Part shown: piece by piece, positions 22,692 to 33,961 of the stretch | Layout of the letters: the number at the start of each line of letters is the position of its first letter | Numbering within the stretch: position 1 is the first letter of the stretch | Origin: Lonicera japonica | Lineage: Eukaryota > Streptophyta > Magnoliopsida > Dipsacales > Caprifoliaceae | Direction of reading: 5' to 3' | DNA length: 64,000 nucleotides | Assembly (NCBI GenBank): GCA_021464415.1 | Contig: CM038469.1 | Span: forward strand, 14,052,501-14,116,500 | Made by a program: the position numbers and the translations under genes | Notes under the pieces: generated by a model | What the model was told of the DNA's origin: nothing | The model's input: only the letters and a program-made list of their open reading frames with translations | Databases searched by the model: none

Positions 22692-23942
22692 GCACAAATG
22701 TGTTCTTTCAATGCCTCTACCTCACACAATTATGTGATCAATGCTCTACCAAAAGGGATCTATATAAAGAACAAAAAGCCAAAGAAGAAGAGAAATGAAG
22801 ATACAAACAAAGCTTTCGAAGACTCATTAGTTCATATTTGAGTGAGTAGTTTTGTTGTAAAGATTCATATTTGATTTTCAATTATAGCTCTTACTCTTTA
22901 TCTCTTTATTCAAATAGATTGATCAAAATCACATTGAATCAAAATCCTTTGAAAAACAAACATACTTGCAAAAACCGTTTTTCAAATAAATTCATATTAA
23001 ATACAAATGATCATATTTTGTGTTTTCCCGAAAATAGAGACCTTGGGAACTTATTTTTGAAGTCCCCAAAGCATTATAATTGATTTTGAAGCTAAAATGC
23101 AAAAGCACAAAATTTGGATTTTTGGCCTGATGGACAGAGCCCATCAGTCGACTAAGCAAAGAGGCTCAGTCGACTGAGGCTCACTCAGTCGACTGATGGC
23201 CCAGAATATAGCCGTTGGAGTTCTAATTTTTTTTACCATTTTTGGCACCAAACTCTTATCAACTCCCTCCAAACGGCCATATGATGTCTTAGACTATATA
23301 TACACCTTCTAAGACTTATTTAAACACTCTTGAATCATTCCTACACTATTCTCTTCATCTACATTCATTTTCAAAGATTCAAGAACATCGCTTTTGATCA
23401 ATCATCTTTATTTTGAGCTATATTTTATTGATCAAATTTGATATCTCTTAGTGTGAGCTTAAGTTGTAATCTTCATACACTATAGAGCTATTGAACATTG
23501 GTGTTAGTCACCAAATCATTTCTTTCAAACATTAAGGGAGGTTTATCTCTTAAGATAGCAAGAGTGAATTCTTGTGTGAGTATTAAGAGAGATTCAATAC
23601 TTGTAAGAGTGTGTGAGAAGAATACACTTATAGAGGTTTGATCTTCACCCGGAAGGAGATCGGTTATAGTGGAATTTCTCGGGGTACTAACTGAGCGCGG
23701 AGTAGGGGCTAACAAGCCAAACCGTGTGGACAAAAAGTCTTCGACTTTGATCGGTTTAATCTTTCTATCTCTTGAATTCTTATATTGTGTTATTTTCACC
23801 TTGTAATTGGAATTATCTTTGTTTCTTGTTTGCTTGATTGATATAGACATTAAATAATTTTAAATTAATTTTAAAAATCCCATTAAGTTTTAAAAACCCT
23901 ATTCACCCCCCCCCCCCCCTCTAAGGTATTTTCCGACCTACA
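22692..23942 (+). repeat. 3' LTR of the Sirevirus, first 150 bp missing
   Basis: Matches the 5' LTR from 11070 to its end almost base for base, including the three palindromes (23144-23155, 23165-23178, 23185-23196), and ends CCGACCTACA. At 22692 it joins ORF3 at the shared bases CACAAATG, so the ORF3 end, the polypurine tract and the LTR start were lost in one deletion. A run of 14 C at about 23906-23919 is longer than in the 5' copy. Confidence 0.88.
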
Positions 23943-24633
23943 GTACTCATGTGGAATAATGTTCCTCTAAGCCTTATGACTAGAACCCTTGGAATTTCAT
24001 TCACAATGTTCGATTACTATATGACGCTTAGTCCAACATGGCAAATTACAATTCCAAATCATGGTCATGTAATAGTTATATTTTGTTGACGAGATTGAGT
24101 GATTCTAGTAAAGTTTGTTGTTATTTTTAAATCTTTGATACTTTCCTCATTCAATGCATAGGCCATTTCATTGAAAGAATCTTCTTATGTATTCTGTGTG
24201 AGAAAGTGAAATCCTGCTCCATTACAAATTTTTTGATTTGAGTTTTTATGTTAGCCTTTTTAAGAGATACATTAGTTAACAAGTTACTTTGGTGTTTGGT
24301 TGGGTGAGATATGAAACATGGTGTTTGTCACATGAATCAATTACACTCAGTCTTTGGTAATTAGTGAATGCCGTAATATGTAGAACTCTCTCGTATCTGA
24401 TCTTCTGGTACACTTTGGTAAAGAGTTTTCAATTTCCCCATAGTCCATTATTCAACTATACTTTTGGGAATGGGAGTTGTTTTGAAGCAATGGTTTCTGA
24501 ACTATATCCTTCCGAAACCATTGTTACCCATTACGAGGGGGAGAACCTAAAAAGGTAGGTCGTCACATGTGTTATCATGTGACTAATCCTTCCCTATAAA
24601 ATTCGAGGATGAAATTTCTTAAAGAGGGGAGAT
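23943..24633 (+). other. Internal region of element K, right part, with polypurine tract
   Basis: Continues the K sequence after the copia insertion; the wording CCCTTGGAATTTCATTCAC near 23991 matches the J internal region in reverse near 34380. It ends with TCGAGGATGAAATTTCTTAAAGAGGGGAGAT-type wording in front of the LTR, the usual chromovirus-like end with polypurine tract AAAGAGGGGAGA (24621-24632). No credible coding frame. Confidence 0.75.
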
Positions 24634-26631
24634 TGTAATACCCCATACCATTCTCCATGCATATTATCCTCTTAAGGCCTGTTTAAGTTTTAACCTCCAT
24701 TAGGCCGTGAATATTTTTTTCTGGACCTTTTATTTTAAACCCAACACTTCTATCATTATATTAAGTTTATGGAATCAATCGTTTCATTTTTCGGGTGGCC
24801 TGAATCGAAAATGGGAAGCTAATCACGCAATTTGAACTTTTCAAAAAAGTTAATTTTTGGCCAAATTTGAGAGGCCATAACTTCTTCATCCGATGTCCAA
24901 AAGACTCCTCGTCTGAGGCCAGATCTTCCTTTCATTCCCCTCTACAACTTTTATGTTTGGATTGAGTGGAAATTCAACCATTTCAAAGCTCATTTTGGGC
25001 TCACAAAAGAGGGAAAAATTACAGCTGATACCTAGATCGATCTAGCCTTACCTGGATTGATCCAAATAGGCCATAACCTTCATTTTCATCCAGCTCTATG
25101 GGCCACGAATTTTCACTTATTTTTAGCCCTTTAAACACACCAAAACCTCCACTTTCAATCCATATACCACCAAGGGTGAAAGAGAGGTTTGAGATCTTAA
25201 CATTGTGAGGTTATTTGGAGGTATTTCTCTTCATCTATCATCCTCAAATCAAGGATTCACCATCACCATCTTCATCTCATTCTCTCTCCTCCATTAACAA
25301 AGCTTCAAGCACCAAATTGGGGTTTTCTCGATCTAGCAACCTTCGGGTTGATTTGACACTTCATATTCGAGAACATAGCTCTAATAAAGTGAAAATCTAA
25401 TCACAAAACTCATTTTCTAGCTTATTATAGTTTAATTTCCCTTTTATCACATGATCACACAAAAACCCTATCTTATCTAAGTGGGTCTATGAGTATATGT
25501 TGAGATTTTACGCTGGGGTCAAAATTGATGTTTCATATGAGCCTAGAATGACTTAAATTATGTGATTCGACAAGTAATTACAATTATCCACTTGATTCAT
25601 ACAACAACTCATTTGAATGCCCATTGTTTATGCAAAAACCTAGTTCTTCAAATGGGTATTGAGGATATGTTAGGGTTTTGTGGGATGTTGTTGGAATTGG
25701 TTATCCAGATGGTTTAAATATAATTTTAAATGCATAATTCAACTAGAAATGGTGACTCTTCATATTTACACTAAAACCCAATTGTAACCCTTATTCTTAT
25801 TAACAATTCTTGTTGTAAACATTGGTATCCATCATCACAAATTGTTTAAGTGGCGGGTCTTTTTCCCAAAAATCTTTATTCACAATTTATTTTGCTAATC
25901 AGAACTATTAAAATGGATTTTTTCGTTGACTTCATGATTTAGGTTTTATATCATTGGTACACGAAAAATGTCTTGTAGGCCCTACTGCCGCGTGGTTGAA
26001 AGACCACGAAATGCAGACCTGTTAGACGTCTGGATAGTCGCGTAACTGACGAGATACCGGCTCGGGTTATGTGTTACAAATGGTTATAGATTGGAATGGG
26101 ATTTCTATCTCACTAAAATAACTACTTACATTTCAAGAGGAAAGAGAAGTGTTTCATCCTTAAATTTATTATATTTGATTCCCACTGGGTCCATTTGACT
26201 CGGCCCATTATTTTCTACATAGGTACTTCAGTGGGTTCTATGGGCAAGGGAAAGGAAAGGTCGCATATTCTTAGATCGCCTCAATACCACAAACTGATCA
26301 CAGGTCCTTCATGACCGAAGGACCTTTGTTCTCCAAGTTTATTTAACGATACATGCTTTACTCTTACTTTAGAATTTATACATATAGATGTTATATGTGG
26401 ATATTATGTATCTTGTACTTGGGACCTCGTTGGAGGCTAGCTGTTGAATTGTAGTATTCCTTTTGCTTTCGTGGGCAAACATGAGATATGAAATCCAATC
26501 TTATTGTCTAGGTTGTGGATCCCTATATTTTGCACAGGAATTACGTTTGGTTAACCCACAGTCAGCGTACAGCATTGTGACAAACCGGGTTTCGAAGGAG
26601 GAATCCTCTCAACGGAATTCAGGGCATCACA
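24634..26631 (+). repeat. 3' LTR of element K
   Basis: 1998 bp, TGTAATACCCCATACC to GGGCATCACA. It contains a perfect 14-bp palindrome CTAGATCGATCTAG (25032-25045) followed by TGGATTGATCCA (25053-25064), the hairpin CGTGGT/ACCACG with loop TGAAAG (25991-26008), and the GGGTC/GACTC stem near 26187-26201. Confidence 0.82.
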
Positions 26632-27259
26632 TACTCGGCATTGCTAAATTAAACATACAATTTCATCTAACTTTAGGACTTAACGAAAGAAAATACAGCT
26701 ACTCCCTTGGTTTTTTAAAGATAAGTGGAACTTTAGGGCTAGACCAAATTCCCCTTCCCATATTGAGGGGGTTGTTTCTTTTCATATGGGCTATTACTTA
26801 GAAATAAAAATTACAATTGGTGCTGGGGAACCAAATCCTGTAAATAAACTAGTGCCAAAACAATTTGGCTCCCTTGATAGGTGACTTTATAATCGTCTTT
26901 TATGCACTTAGGTTTTTTCTTTAGCTTTTCTAACTACTATTTTTTTCCTTTGCAATTAGTGGTGTTAAAGAGGCCTTTGTTGAACCCACCTTAGACGAAA
27001 AAAGGTTAATCAATTGAACACTATTATCAACCACAAAAAGGCTAGGACATCGAACACCTTTCAACTATCAAAAATTGGCGCATATTCTTCTCAGCTATCC
27101 TCTCCCATATTGGTCCTTTTTTTCAAGGACAAACATAGTTACTTGGATATGGCCCACACCTAAAACCAGTGAGAAATATATACTTTTTAAATAATGAACC
27201 CTTGGAGGGCTTTGGAGGACCAAAGAAGGTTAGATCGTTAAGCTCGTGGTGAAACCAGT
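26632..27259 (+). pseudogene. Antisense gene of F, third fragment
   Basis: Resumes in frame behind element K with LGIAKLNIQFHLTLG and continues to about 26730, then shifts frame: the next frame gives EGVVSFHMGYYLEIK, typical of this protein type. Further decay follows to the insertion site of G at 27259. Confidence 0.65.
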
Positions 27260-27902
27260 TAATGCAATCCCGGATCGTACTCCTAACCAGGTTGTTTTGT
27301 GAACCATTGACCTGTAGTCTATAGACAGACTAAAACCTTGGAATTGGACGATAAATGGAAGATAAACCTTGACCCAACACCTATAATAGAGGTGTGAGCC
27401 TTAGTATAGTCAAAGACGCCACAATTGATTGTGAATGATCAATTGATAAGTCAAGAACAATACAAACAAATCAATTCGTAATCATTCAACAAGTTCTTAA
27501 GAAATCAAAAGTAAAAATACTCTATTAGAATAATTATCAAAGTTCTTCTAATACCATGGAAAGAACTCCTTTAAATAGGAGATAAAGCAATTAATTAGTT
27601 TCCTAAAACAATATGGAAACTAATTCTTATTTAAAAAGGAATATAACATTTAAAATAATCCTAATGCAATAAGGAAACTAATAAACACTCTAAAATAAGC
27701 CTAATAAATTCCTAACATGACAATACTCTAAATAATAATAATCGTTGGGCTGTAAGAAATATAAAATAAACAAATAAACCTAATTAAATTATTCCACCAG
27801 CCGATCATGAGAACACACTAGAAAACAACTTCAGCGTACCCACGCTGAACTAAACACATATTCTAATTTATTGGCTAAGGTGGGCTAGGCTGGATCACAT
27901 CA
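27260..27902 (-). repeat. 3' LTR of element G
   Basis: 643 bp; ends TA instead of CA on one side (TAATGCAATCC in plus reading, against TGACGCGATCC in the other LTR), a simple point change. It carries a perfect hairpin TTCAGCGT (27830-27837), loop ACCC, ACGCTGAA (27842-27849). TTTAAATAGG near 27571 is the likely TATA region on the minus strand. Confidence 0.82.
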
Positions 27903-29862
27903 TACCCATCCTCTTCAAGAAGATTTGTCCTTGAATCTGGCCTACCCAACCCTTGATTCAGCCAGTCTTTAACAACTTTGACATTTGGACGCAACTTTGG
28001 AACTTGGAATCTCCATGCCAATAGAACAAGTACTTCGAATACTTTTCACGCTTCATTCTCAACTTGAATTGAAACAGCTTGAATCTACCATGCCATGAAA
28101 ATAAATACATACTTTGAATATTTACGATGCTTGACACTCTTTGCAAATCAAAACTCATCAAGCTTTATCCCATACGACATCTCAAATTTCCTCAATTTGT
28201 TGAAGAAATTAACTAGCTAGTAATTTGGATGAAAATCACACTTACATATGCCAATAAAATCAACGTGTTCAACCTCAACAATATTCCAAACCAAGCTTTT
28301 AACTTGAATATCTTCTTCTTTCTCGGTGATCATGCCGTTCGTGTCAATATCGATCTTTGGAGATTTACGCATGATGTTTCTACTTGAACGATATCTTCTT
28401 GCCGTACATCTTCTTGCACTTACACACATGGAACTATACTTGCATCTAACGATTCACATTGCACATAACTCACTTCATCTTCCAATGGTGGCATATAATT
28501 TCGGCTCATTCTCCAATAGTGGCTTAGATATGGTTACCTTTTCCTCCTCTTTACAATGATTTGATTCGCAAGAGGATGCATTTGGACTTGGCTCTTCGCT
28601 GCCTCTCATATGGAATTCAAGATAAGCCTCCATCATCTTCCCTAATTTGTGCCATTCTTCGGGATCATTCAAAGAAGTCTTCTTCTTAATACTACCCATA
28701 TTATTGTCTCGAAACCAGCTTTCTCTAAGCCTACCACCATGTCTCCTATTGGCAATTCCCGGATCCCATTCATCTTAAAATTTAAGTTTACAAGGCTGAC
28801 TTTTCAATTTTTCTTTAGGAGCTTTATTCAACCGCATGCACTGTTCAATCTCTAATTACTTTAATTGGGCACTATCACGTTTAATCTCCGCTTGTAAGTC
28901 ATATTCAAAGTTTAGATAGGACATACTTGCTGCAAAACAAGGATTAGTGCAATAAAGATAATCCTCACCACACTCCCTTTCGTGTTTGGCTCAAAGATAT
29001 GTCACTCTAATTTTACCGCTTGTGTTTAGCATTAAAAAAAATTTGGCAACCTCACAATTTCTCTTTGGAACTCTTTTAAACAAGTTGAACAATATGAATT
29101 TTATTGTAAGTTCTCAACACCCAATCACACACCCAACAATTTGGTTGGACGTATTCAACAATGTAATACAAAGGACTAAAGAAACCAAATTCTAGTAATA
29201 TTAATGAGCCAAACGAATTCTAGAATTGCTAGAGTATGCAAGCAGACTTCTAAACGATAAGCAACAATCAATCCCTAATTTATGACATAAATTAAATATT
29301 CTATGACTTTTTAGATTTCACAACCAAAATAGAACAAAGCACAAAGAAAAATAAGAGTCCCGACTATAATAAACATGCAACAAGGATCAACAAACCTTAA
29401 TGATTGAATATTATTCGTAATTTTCTAGGGTTCAACGGGAATCTTCAATTTCAACAATAGTGCAAAAGTTCACAGCAATCAAAATCTTATTCGATGAAGC
29501 ATGAAAAAAAACCGAGGGTTTTCGTTTCAACAATTCAAACTTTAAAGTATTCTAATTCGAAACAACTCACCCTATACAATATTTTTTTCTAGGGCTTTCT
29601 TCAAGAAAATTCCAAATTCTATTTTTTTTCTCCAGGAATTACTGTTCACGCGGTTACTGTTCACCGCGCACTGTTCATCAATTACTGTTCACGGGTACTG
29701 TTTACGGCACCGTTCAATTTTTTTTTCTATAAACCCTAACACAAATTTAGAATAAAATTTACAAGAATAAATATATATGATTTCAAGAATCTACTACGAA
29801 ATTGAAATAACAAGAAACTAAAAGATAAAAAACCTAGATAGAAAAGTTTCCTTTGATACCAA
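27903..29862 (-). other. Interior of element G, no recognisable gene
   Basis: Three short minus-strand frames (27958-28161, 28217-28429, 28475-28699) follow each other; the third starts MGSIKKKTSLNDPEEWHKLGK and is charged. I do not recognise a family, and they may be pieces of one decayed gag-like or captured frame. Near the primer end, 29639-29716 holds five repeats of TACTGTTCAC with small changes. Confidence 0.5.
29639..29716 (-). repeat. Short repeats of TACTGTTCAC
   Basis: The unit occurs five times with small changes in about 78 bp, close to the primer binding site of G. The same unit, next to CGCG, occurs in the unrelated LTRs at 39778 and 49567 and in reverse near 62843. Confidence 0.6.
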
Positions 29863-30989
29863 TGACGCGATCCCGGATCGTACTCCTAACCAAGTTGTTT
29901 GTGAATCCTTGACCCCTAATCTATAAATAGACTAGAACATTGGAATTTGACGATAGATGGAAGATAAATCTTGACCCAACACCTAGGGGCGTAGCCAAGA
30001 ATTAGAAATGACCCGGGCTAAGAATTAATCAATAACAACTTTAAAATATAACAAACCAAAATATAAATATAATATATTCAAATACATACAAAAGATACCA
30101 ACTTTTTATATACGTTGAAATTGTAGATATGAAATATTCAAAAATATAATAATTTCCCCTTATATCTAGCTATGTACGCCATAAATACAAACAAAAAGAC
30201 AATTGAAATTCGAAAAAGTGAAAAAAAAAGGGGGGTATTTGACATTTATTTTAGTTAATATTATTTAAATGAAGAGTGGTAAATGAATGGATAAAATTTT
30301 AATAGATGTAGAGTAATAATATTAAAAAAAATGAGGTGGGCTATACACATATATATACATATATATGTAAAAATAAAATTTAAGCCTATTACTAAAAAAA
30401 TTTGAAAAAATTAGACCCGGGCTACAATCTGGGGTAGCCAAGGTATGGCTACGCCCCTGCCAACACCTATAATGGAGGTGTGAACTTTAGTATACTCGAA
30501 GACGTCACAATTGATTGTGAATGATCAATTGATAAGTTAAGAACAATACGAATAAATCAATTCGTAATCATTCAACAAGTTCTTAAGAACTCAAAAGTGA
30601 AAACACTCTATTAGAATAATTATCAAAGTCCTTCTAATACCATGAAAAGAACTACTTTAAATAGGAGATAAAGCAACTAATTAGTTTTCTAAAACAATAT
30701 GGAAATTAATTCTTATTTAAAAAGGAAAATAACATCTAAAATAATCTTAATGCAATAAGGAAAATAATAAACACTCTAAAATAAGCCCAATACATTCCTA
30801 ACATGACAATATTCTAAATAATAATAATCCTTGGGCTGTAAGAAATATAAAATAAATAAATAAAACTAATTAAATTATTCCACCAGCCGGTCATGAGAAC
30901 ACGCTAGAAAACAGCTTTAGCGTGCCCACGCTGACCGTAAACACCTTTTCAAATTTATTGGCTAAGGTGGGCAAAGCTGGATCACATCA
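29863..30989 (-). repeat. 5' LTR of element G with a hAT MITE
   Basis: 1127 bp including the MITE at 29984-30459; without it and one target copy it is 643 bp, the same as the left LTR. It begins TGACGCGATCCCGG and ends GGATCACATCA in plus reading. Confidence 0.85.
29984..30459. mobile_element. hAT-type MITE
   Basis: 476 bp with ends TAGGGGCGTAGCCA and TGGCTACGCCCCTG, inverted repeats that differ only at the first base, and a perfect 8-bp duplication CCAACACC (29976-29983 and 30460-30467). Subterminal repeats GACCCGGGCTA occur near both ends. An 8-bp duplication and a GGGGCG terminal repeat are typical of hAT. The other LTR of G shows the empty site. No transposase. Confidence 0.9.
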
Positions 30990-32413
30990 CCAGTGACTAG
31001 GACACTAACACTGAGACTGGGCCAAGTAGGAGGAGAAGGAAAGGCAAAGAGCGCCCATTAGAATTTTTGAACCTTCTAAGGGGGTGACTATAGCTAGCTT
31101 TCCCACCGCCTAACCAAGTTTCAGATGCAGAGGAAACGTTGTTCCTATTTTTTACGAAGAGGTTAAGAGGTCTCAAGTTGCTGATATAAAGGCTAAAGAA
31201 TTTTATGAAGAAGCCACGAGCCTCCAGCTGAGGAGGATGAGGTTAAAAAGGAGAAGACCAACTCATCCCTAGAGTTTGATTTTTCACTTTAAGTTCCCCC
31301 CCCCCAAAGTCCAAGCATGGTGAGGTTATATATAATGAGACTCATTTGCCATGGGTTGATGACAATAGCAACCAACCCACTCAAGACATACAGCCAATCG
31401 GGTCCTCTATCGAACATCCGAATAAGAGGTAGAGGTTATCAACCCTACCCACTTTAGAGAGGACTCATCCCACCATCACCCCCTTTCCTGTACAACTCTA
31501 GTGGAGCCAATTTTATGGAAGGTGAAAATGCCATTGATGTCGATTAGGGAGACAAAAGCTGCCGCCTGCTCTTGGAGTTAGAGGATCTGCTGTTGTGGCC
31601 AAAGAATCTAGGGATGGATCCCTATATTATACTACTCGGCCTTTTGTCCTCATTAAAAAATACTGAGTAACTAAGATAGATTTAGTAATTGAGGATATGA
31701 GGGTTGCCATGGGGTTATCCAGCACTTTGATAACCCCAGAGACTCCGAAATAATGGACGGCCAATCCTCTACCAATCTGAGGATAGAGGGTTTTCAAGCT
31801 TTGGTAGTGATAATTGTCGAACCTTTCATTCTTTTGTCAATTCGGCTTAATCCTTTTATTTCCTTTAACACTGTGATATTTCCTAAGGGGCCCAAAAATT
31901 ACTAGTTGTCGAGATAAGGTCGGCAGTTGAGTAAAGGAAGGAAAAATATGCTGCCAAATCTACTATAGCTGAGGCCAAAACACAAAAAGCTAGCACTAGC
32001 AAGTTTAAAGATGAGCTTGGGAAAGTCAAGAAGGACCTCAAGATCAGGGACAAAAAGCTGGTTAAGTCCAACAAGTACTTGGCCAAAACTGAAATTGATC
32101 TTGAGGCTGCCAGGACCCAGGTTAAAGACCTAGAAGCCGAGCTACAAAAGTACAAGGACTTAAAAGTTCAGGCTAGGGCTTATAGGGACCAAGCCCTACA
32201 CGAAAAATAAGCCTTGGTGGATTAAAGGACCTCTGGATTTTATAAGATCTTTGAAGATAGCTAAAATGCTACCATTATCTCAGTCACTAATGAAATGCAA
32301 AACATTAAAAACATTATCTACTAGGCTGGTTTCAAGTACGGCCTGGAGAAAGCCTAGATCCCCATAGACCATGATCTACAGAGGATGAATGTGGCCTGCC
32401 CGAATAGAGTATT
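30990..32413 (+). pseudogene. Antisense gene of F, fourth fragment, coiled coil
   Basis: The stretch 31900-32210 reads as a long helical, charged frame (IAEAKTQKASTSKF, DELGKVKKDLKIRDKK, DLEAARTQVKDLEAEL), the C-terminal coiled coil usual in gypsy-transposon-type proteins. Before it lies a Pro/Ser-rich, much altered stretch with stops. The frame leads into ACPNRVF at the insertion site of J. Confidence 0.65.
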
Positions 32414-33961
32414 TGTGACGCCCTGAATCTCGTTCCGATAATTTCACCTCTGGGACCCGGTTAATCACGGTGCCTTACGCAATGGCGGGATTAAATTAAA
32501 ACAATTTAAAAATATATCTAAAACATTTATTGTTTAAAATTCCAGTTCAAAATTTTTTTGGCATGTGGAGTCTATAAAGTTAATAATTCTAAAACCTGTA
32601 TATAACAATGTAAGTTTCAAAAACCTTTGAAACAAACTCCACATTCACATAGACTCATATCCAACCATTTAATCACAAATGTTATACAATACAATTTCCT
32701 CTAACGAGGTCCCAAGCAATACTTTTAAATCCATGTATAAAATCATATATATGCGTATCATAGAGTATTGTTTACTATCGCACCAGTAATTGAGTGCTTA
32801 ACATGGAACCTCTTCAATTCAACGTAGAAATCAAGGATTTTTGTATAATCCGTAGTTTATAATCATATCAAGTCTAAATCAAACAAAGAATCAAGAAGAA
32901 TCATCCCAAAACGCCATGTACATGCAATTATTGATATTATATACAAAATAATCATTTTTGCTTGGATTTGAGATGAATAACTTTTAATAACTTCAAAATA
33001 AGTTGGAATACGATTGTTCCCACCTTTACAGGGTTAATCCCTCGAAGAATCTCAATGGAATTGAGCCGAAGAAGCACCAAATTCAAAATTCCCAATTCCT
33101 CGAAACCCTAGCCACGGTGGGTGTGATAAAAGAGATGATGAATAGTGATTTGGAGTTCAAATCTCGGATGGAGGACGAAAGATGCGCAAGAATCTCTCTA
33201 TGGAACTCTCTAAATGTGGTCTTGGATTGTGTGGGTAGAAATTTGTGTTTGATGGTGATAAATGGTGAGAAAAATGGGTTAAAATGTGTTAAAATTTGGC
33301 ACTCAGGTCTCTGGGATCGATCCTAGGTTTCTGGGACCGATCTCAGAAATATTCTACCCACTCTTTGTTTTTCGCTGTACTGACCACTGTTGGTATTCTG
33401 GCCATAATTCTTTGCTCGGAACTCGGATTAGGGTGATCTTTATGTCCACAAAAAGCTAATTCAAAGCTCTACAACTTCCTAAGAGGAAATTTTCCTAAAT
33501 TATGGATAAGTAATTCCTAGAAATTCAAAGAAGACAGCTCTCTGCCATTATGCTACCAAATGACCAGATTTTAACGAATGGCCTACTTCGGGCACTATTT
33601 TGACCAACGAGGAGTATGAATTGGCTTTCGGTCAAAACACGAAAGTTGTAGAATGGTATGAAACCTAGAGATAGGAATAAATAGTGACTAAATAGGATAA
33701 GAGACGAAGAAGTTAAGAAGGCTCAAAGTTAGCGAAAAACAAGAAATCGCATAAGGCCAAAACTTAGGATTTACAAGCCGAAATCGATTCGGACCACCCG
33801 AATCACTAAATGATCACTCACACGAATCTAAGTAGATTAATATAACTAATACAAGATAATAGAACATTGAGAGACTCCATAAATTGAGTTTTCACCACTC
33901 GAGATGAAATGAACGGTTGAACGAAGTTGAATATGGTGAGATGAAAGTACGGGGTATTACA
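32414..33961 (-). repeat. 3' LTR of element J
   Basis: 1548 bp, starts TGTGACGCCC and ends GGGGTATTACA in plus reading. It contains GGATCGATCC (33314-33323, perfect palindrome) and the near palindrome CTGGGACCGATCTCAG (33331-33346). The 107-codon plus-strand frame inside recurs in the other LTR with changes; it is LTR sequence, not a gene. Confidence 0.87.

Larger units (their letters stand above)
19585..22841 (+). pseudogene. Sirevirus third ORF, interrupted by a solo LTR, chimeric 3' end
   Basis: The frame opens MSQAPRSSRPRKSV and runs through a folded domain with LVRLFYANLHHPA and FTKMDLSWIFGF, wording reminiscent of the putative plant transposon protein domain; no transmembrane segment is obvious, so an envelope role is not supported. 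TAA at 20359-20361 is followed in frame by an acidic tail, then the solo LTR 20606-22579 with CTCTC duplication. The frame resumes exactly behind it (QQAIHTPHPNEAI) and continues through a short Arg/Glu helix. At about 22692 the frame fuses to the middle of the 3' LTR, so the last 49 codons are LTR sequence, not protein-coding by descent. Extra ORFs after pol are common in Sireviruses. Function unknown. Confidence 0.75.
10921..23942 (+). mobile_element. Ty1/copia Sirevirus-type element inside K
   Basis: Complete order: 5' LTR, initiator-Met primer site, gag with coiled coil and zinc knuckles, protease, integrase, RT, RNase H, a third ORF, truncated 3' LTR. Flanks GTAAT (10916-10920) and GTACT (23943-23947) differ at one base. 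Without its own two insertions it is about 9.5 kb, normal for Sireviruses, and the large gag and an extra ORF after pol are typical of that group. The element is inactive: in-frame stops, frameshifts, a duplication in gag, two solo LTR insertions and loss of the start of its 3' LTR. Confidence 0.9.
9610..26631 (+). mobile_element. Element K: non-autonomous gypsy element holding a Sirevirus
   Basis: K begins TGTAATACC, ends GGGCATCACA, and has flanks TACTT (9605-9609) and TACTC (26632-26636). Without the copia insertion it is about 4.0 kb: a truncated 5' LTR (9610-10025), about 1.6 kb of internal sequence (10026-10920 and 23943-24633) and a complete 3' LTR (24634-26631). The internal part has no gag or pol. 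It is homologous, in reverse, to the internal region of element J around 33962-35100, and that homology runs unbroken across the point where the copia element sits, which proves the two pieces belong together. Confidence 0.8.
27260..30989 (-). mobile_element. Element G: non-autonomous LTR retrotransposon
   Basis: Two LTRs, each 643 bp once the MITE is removed, around a 1960-bp interior. Perfect duplication CCAGT (27255-27259 and 30990-30994). The orientation is minus: right of 29863 the LTR is preceded by a primer site reading TTGGTATCAAAGG on the minus strand, and next to the left LTR the minus strand reads GAAGAGGATGGGTA, a polypurine tract. The interior is too short for gag-pol and shows no RT, integrase or protease motif. 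Confidence 0.85.

Noticed and set aside
33003..33326. 107-codon frame in the J LTR, with a relative at 40872-41084
   Set aside because: Both are the same LTR segment in the two J LTRs, on the strand opposite to the element, with no recognisable domain and no conserved start.
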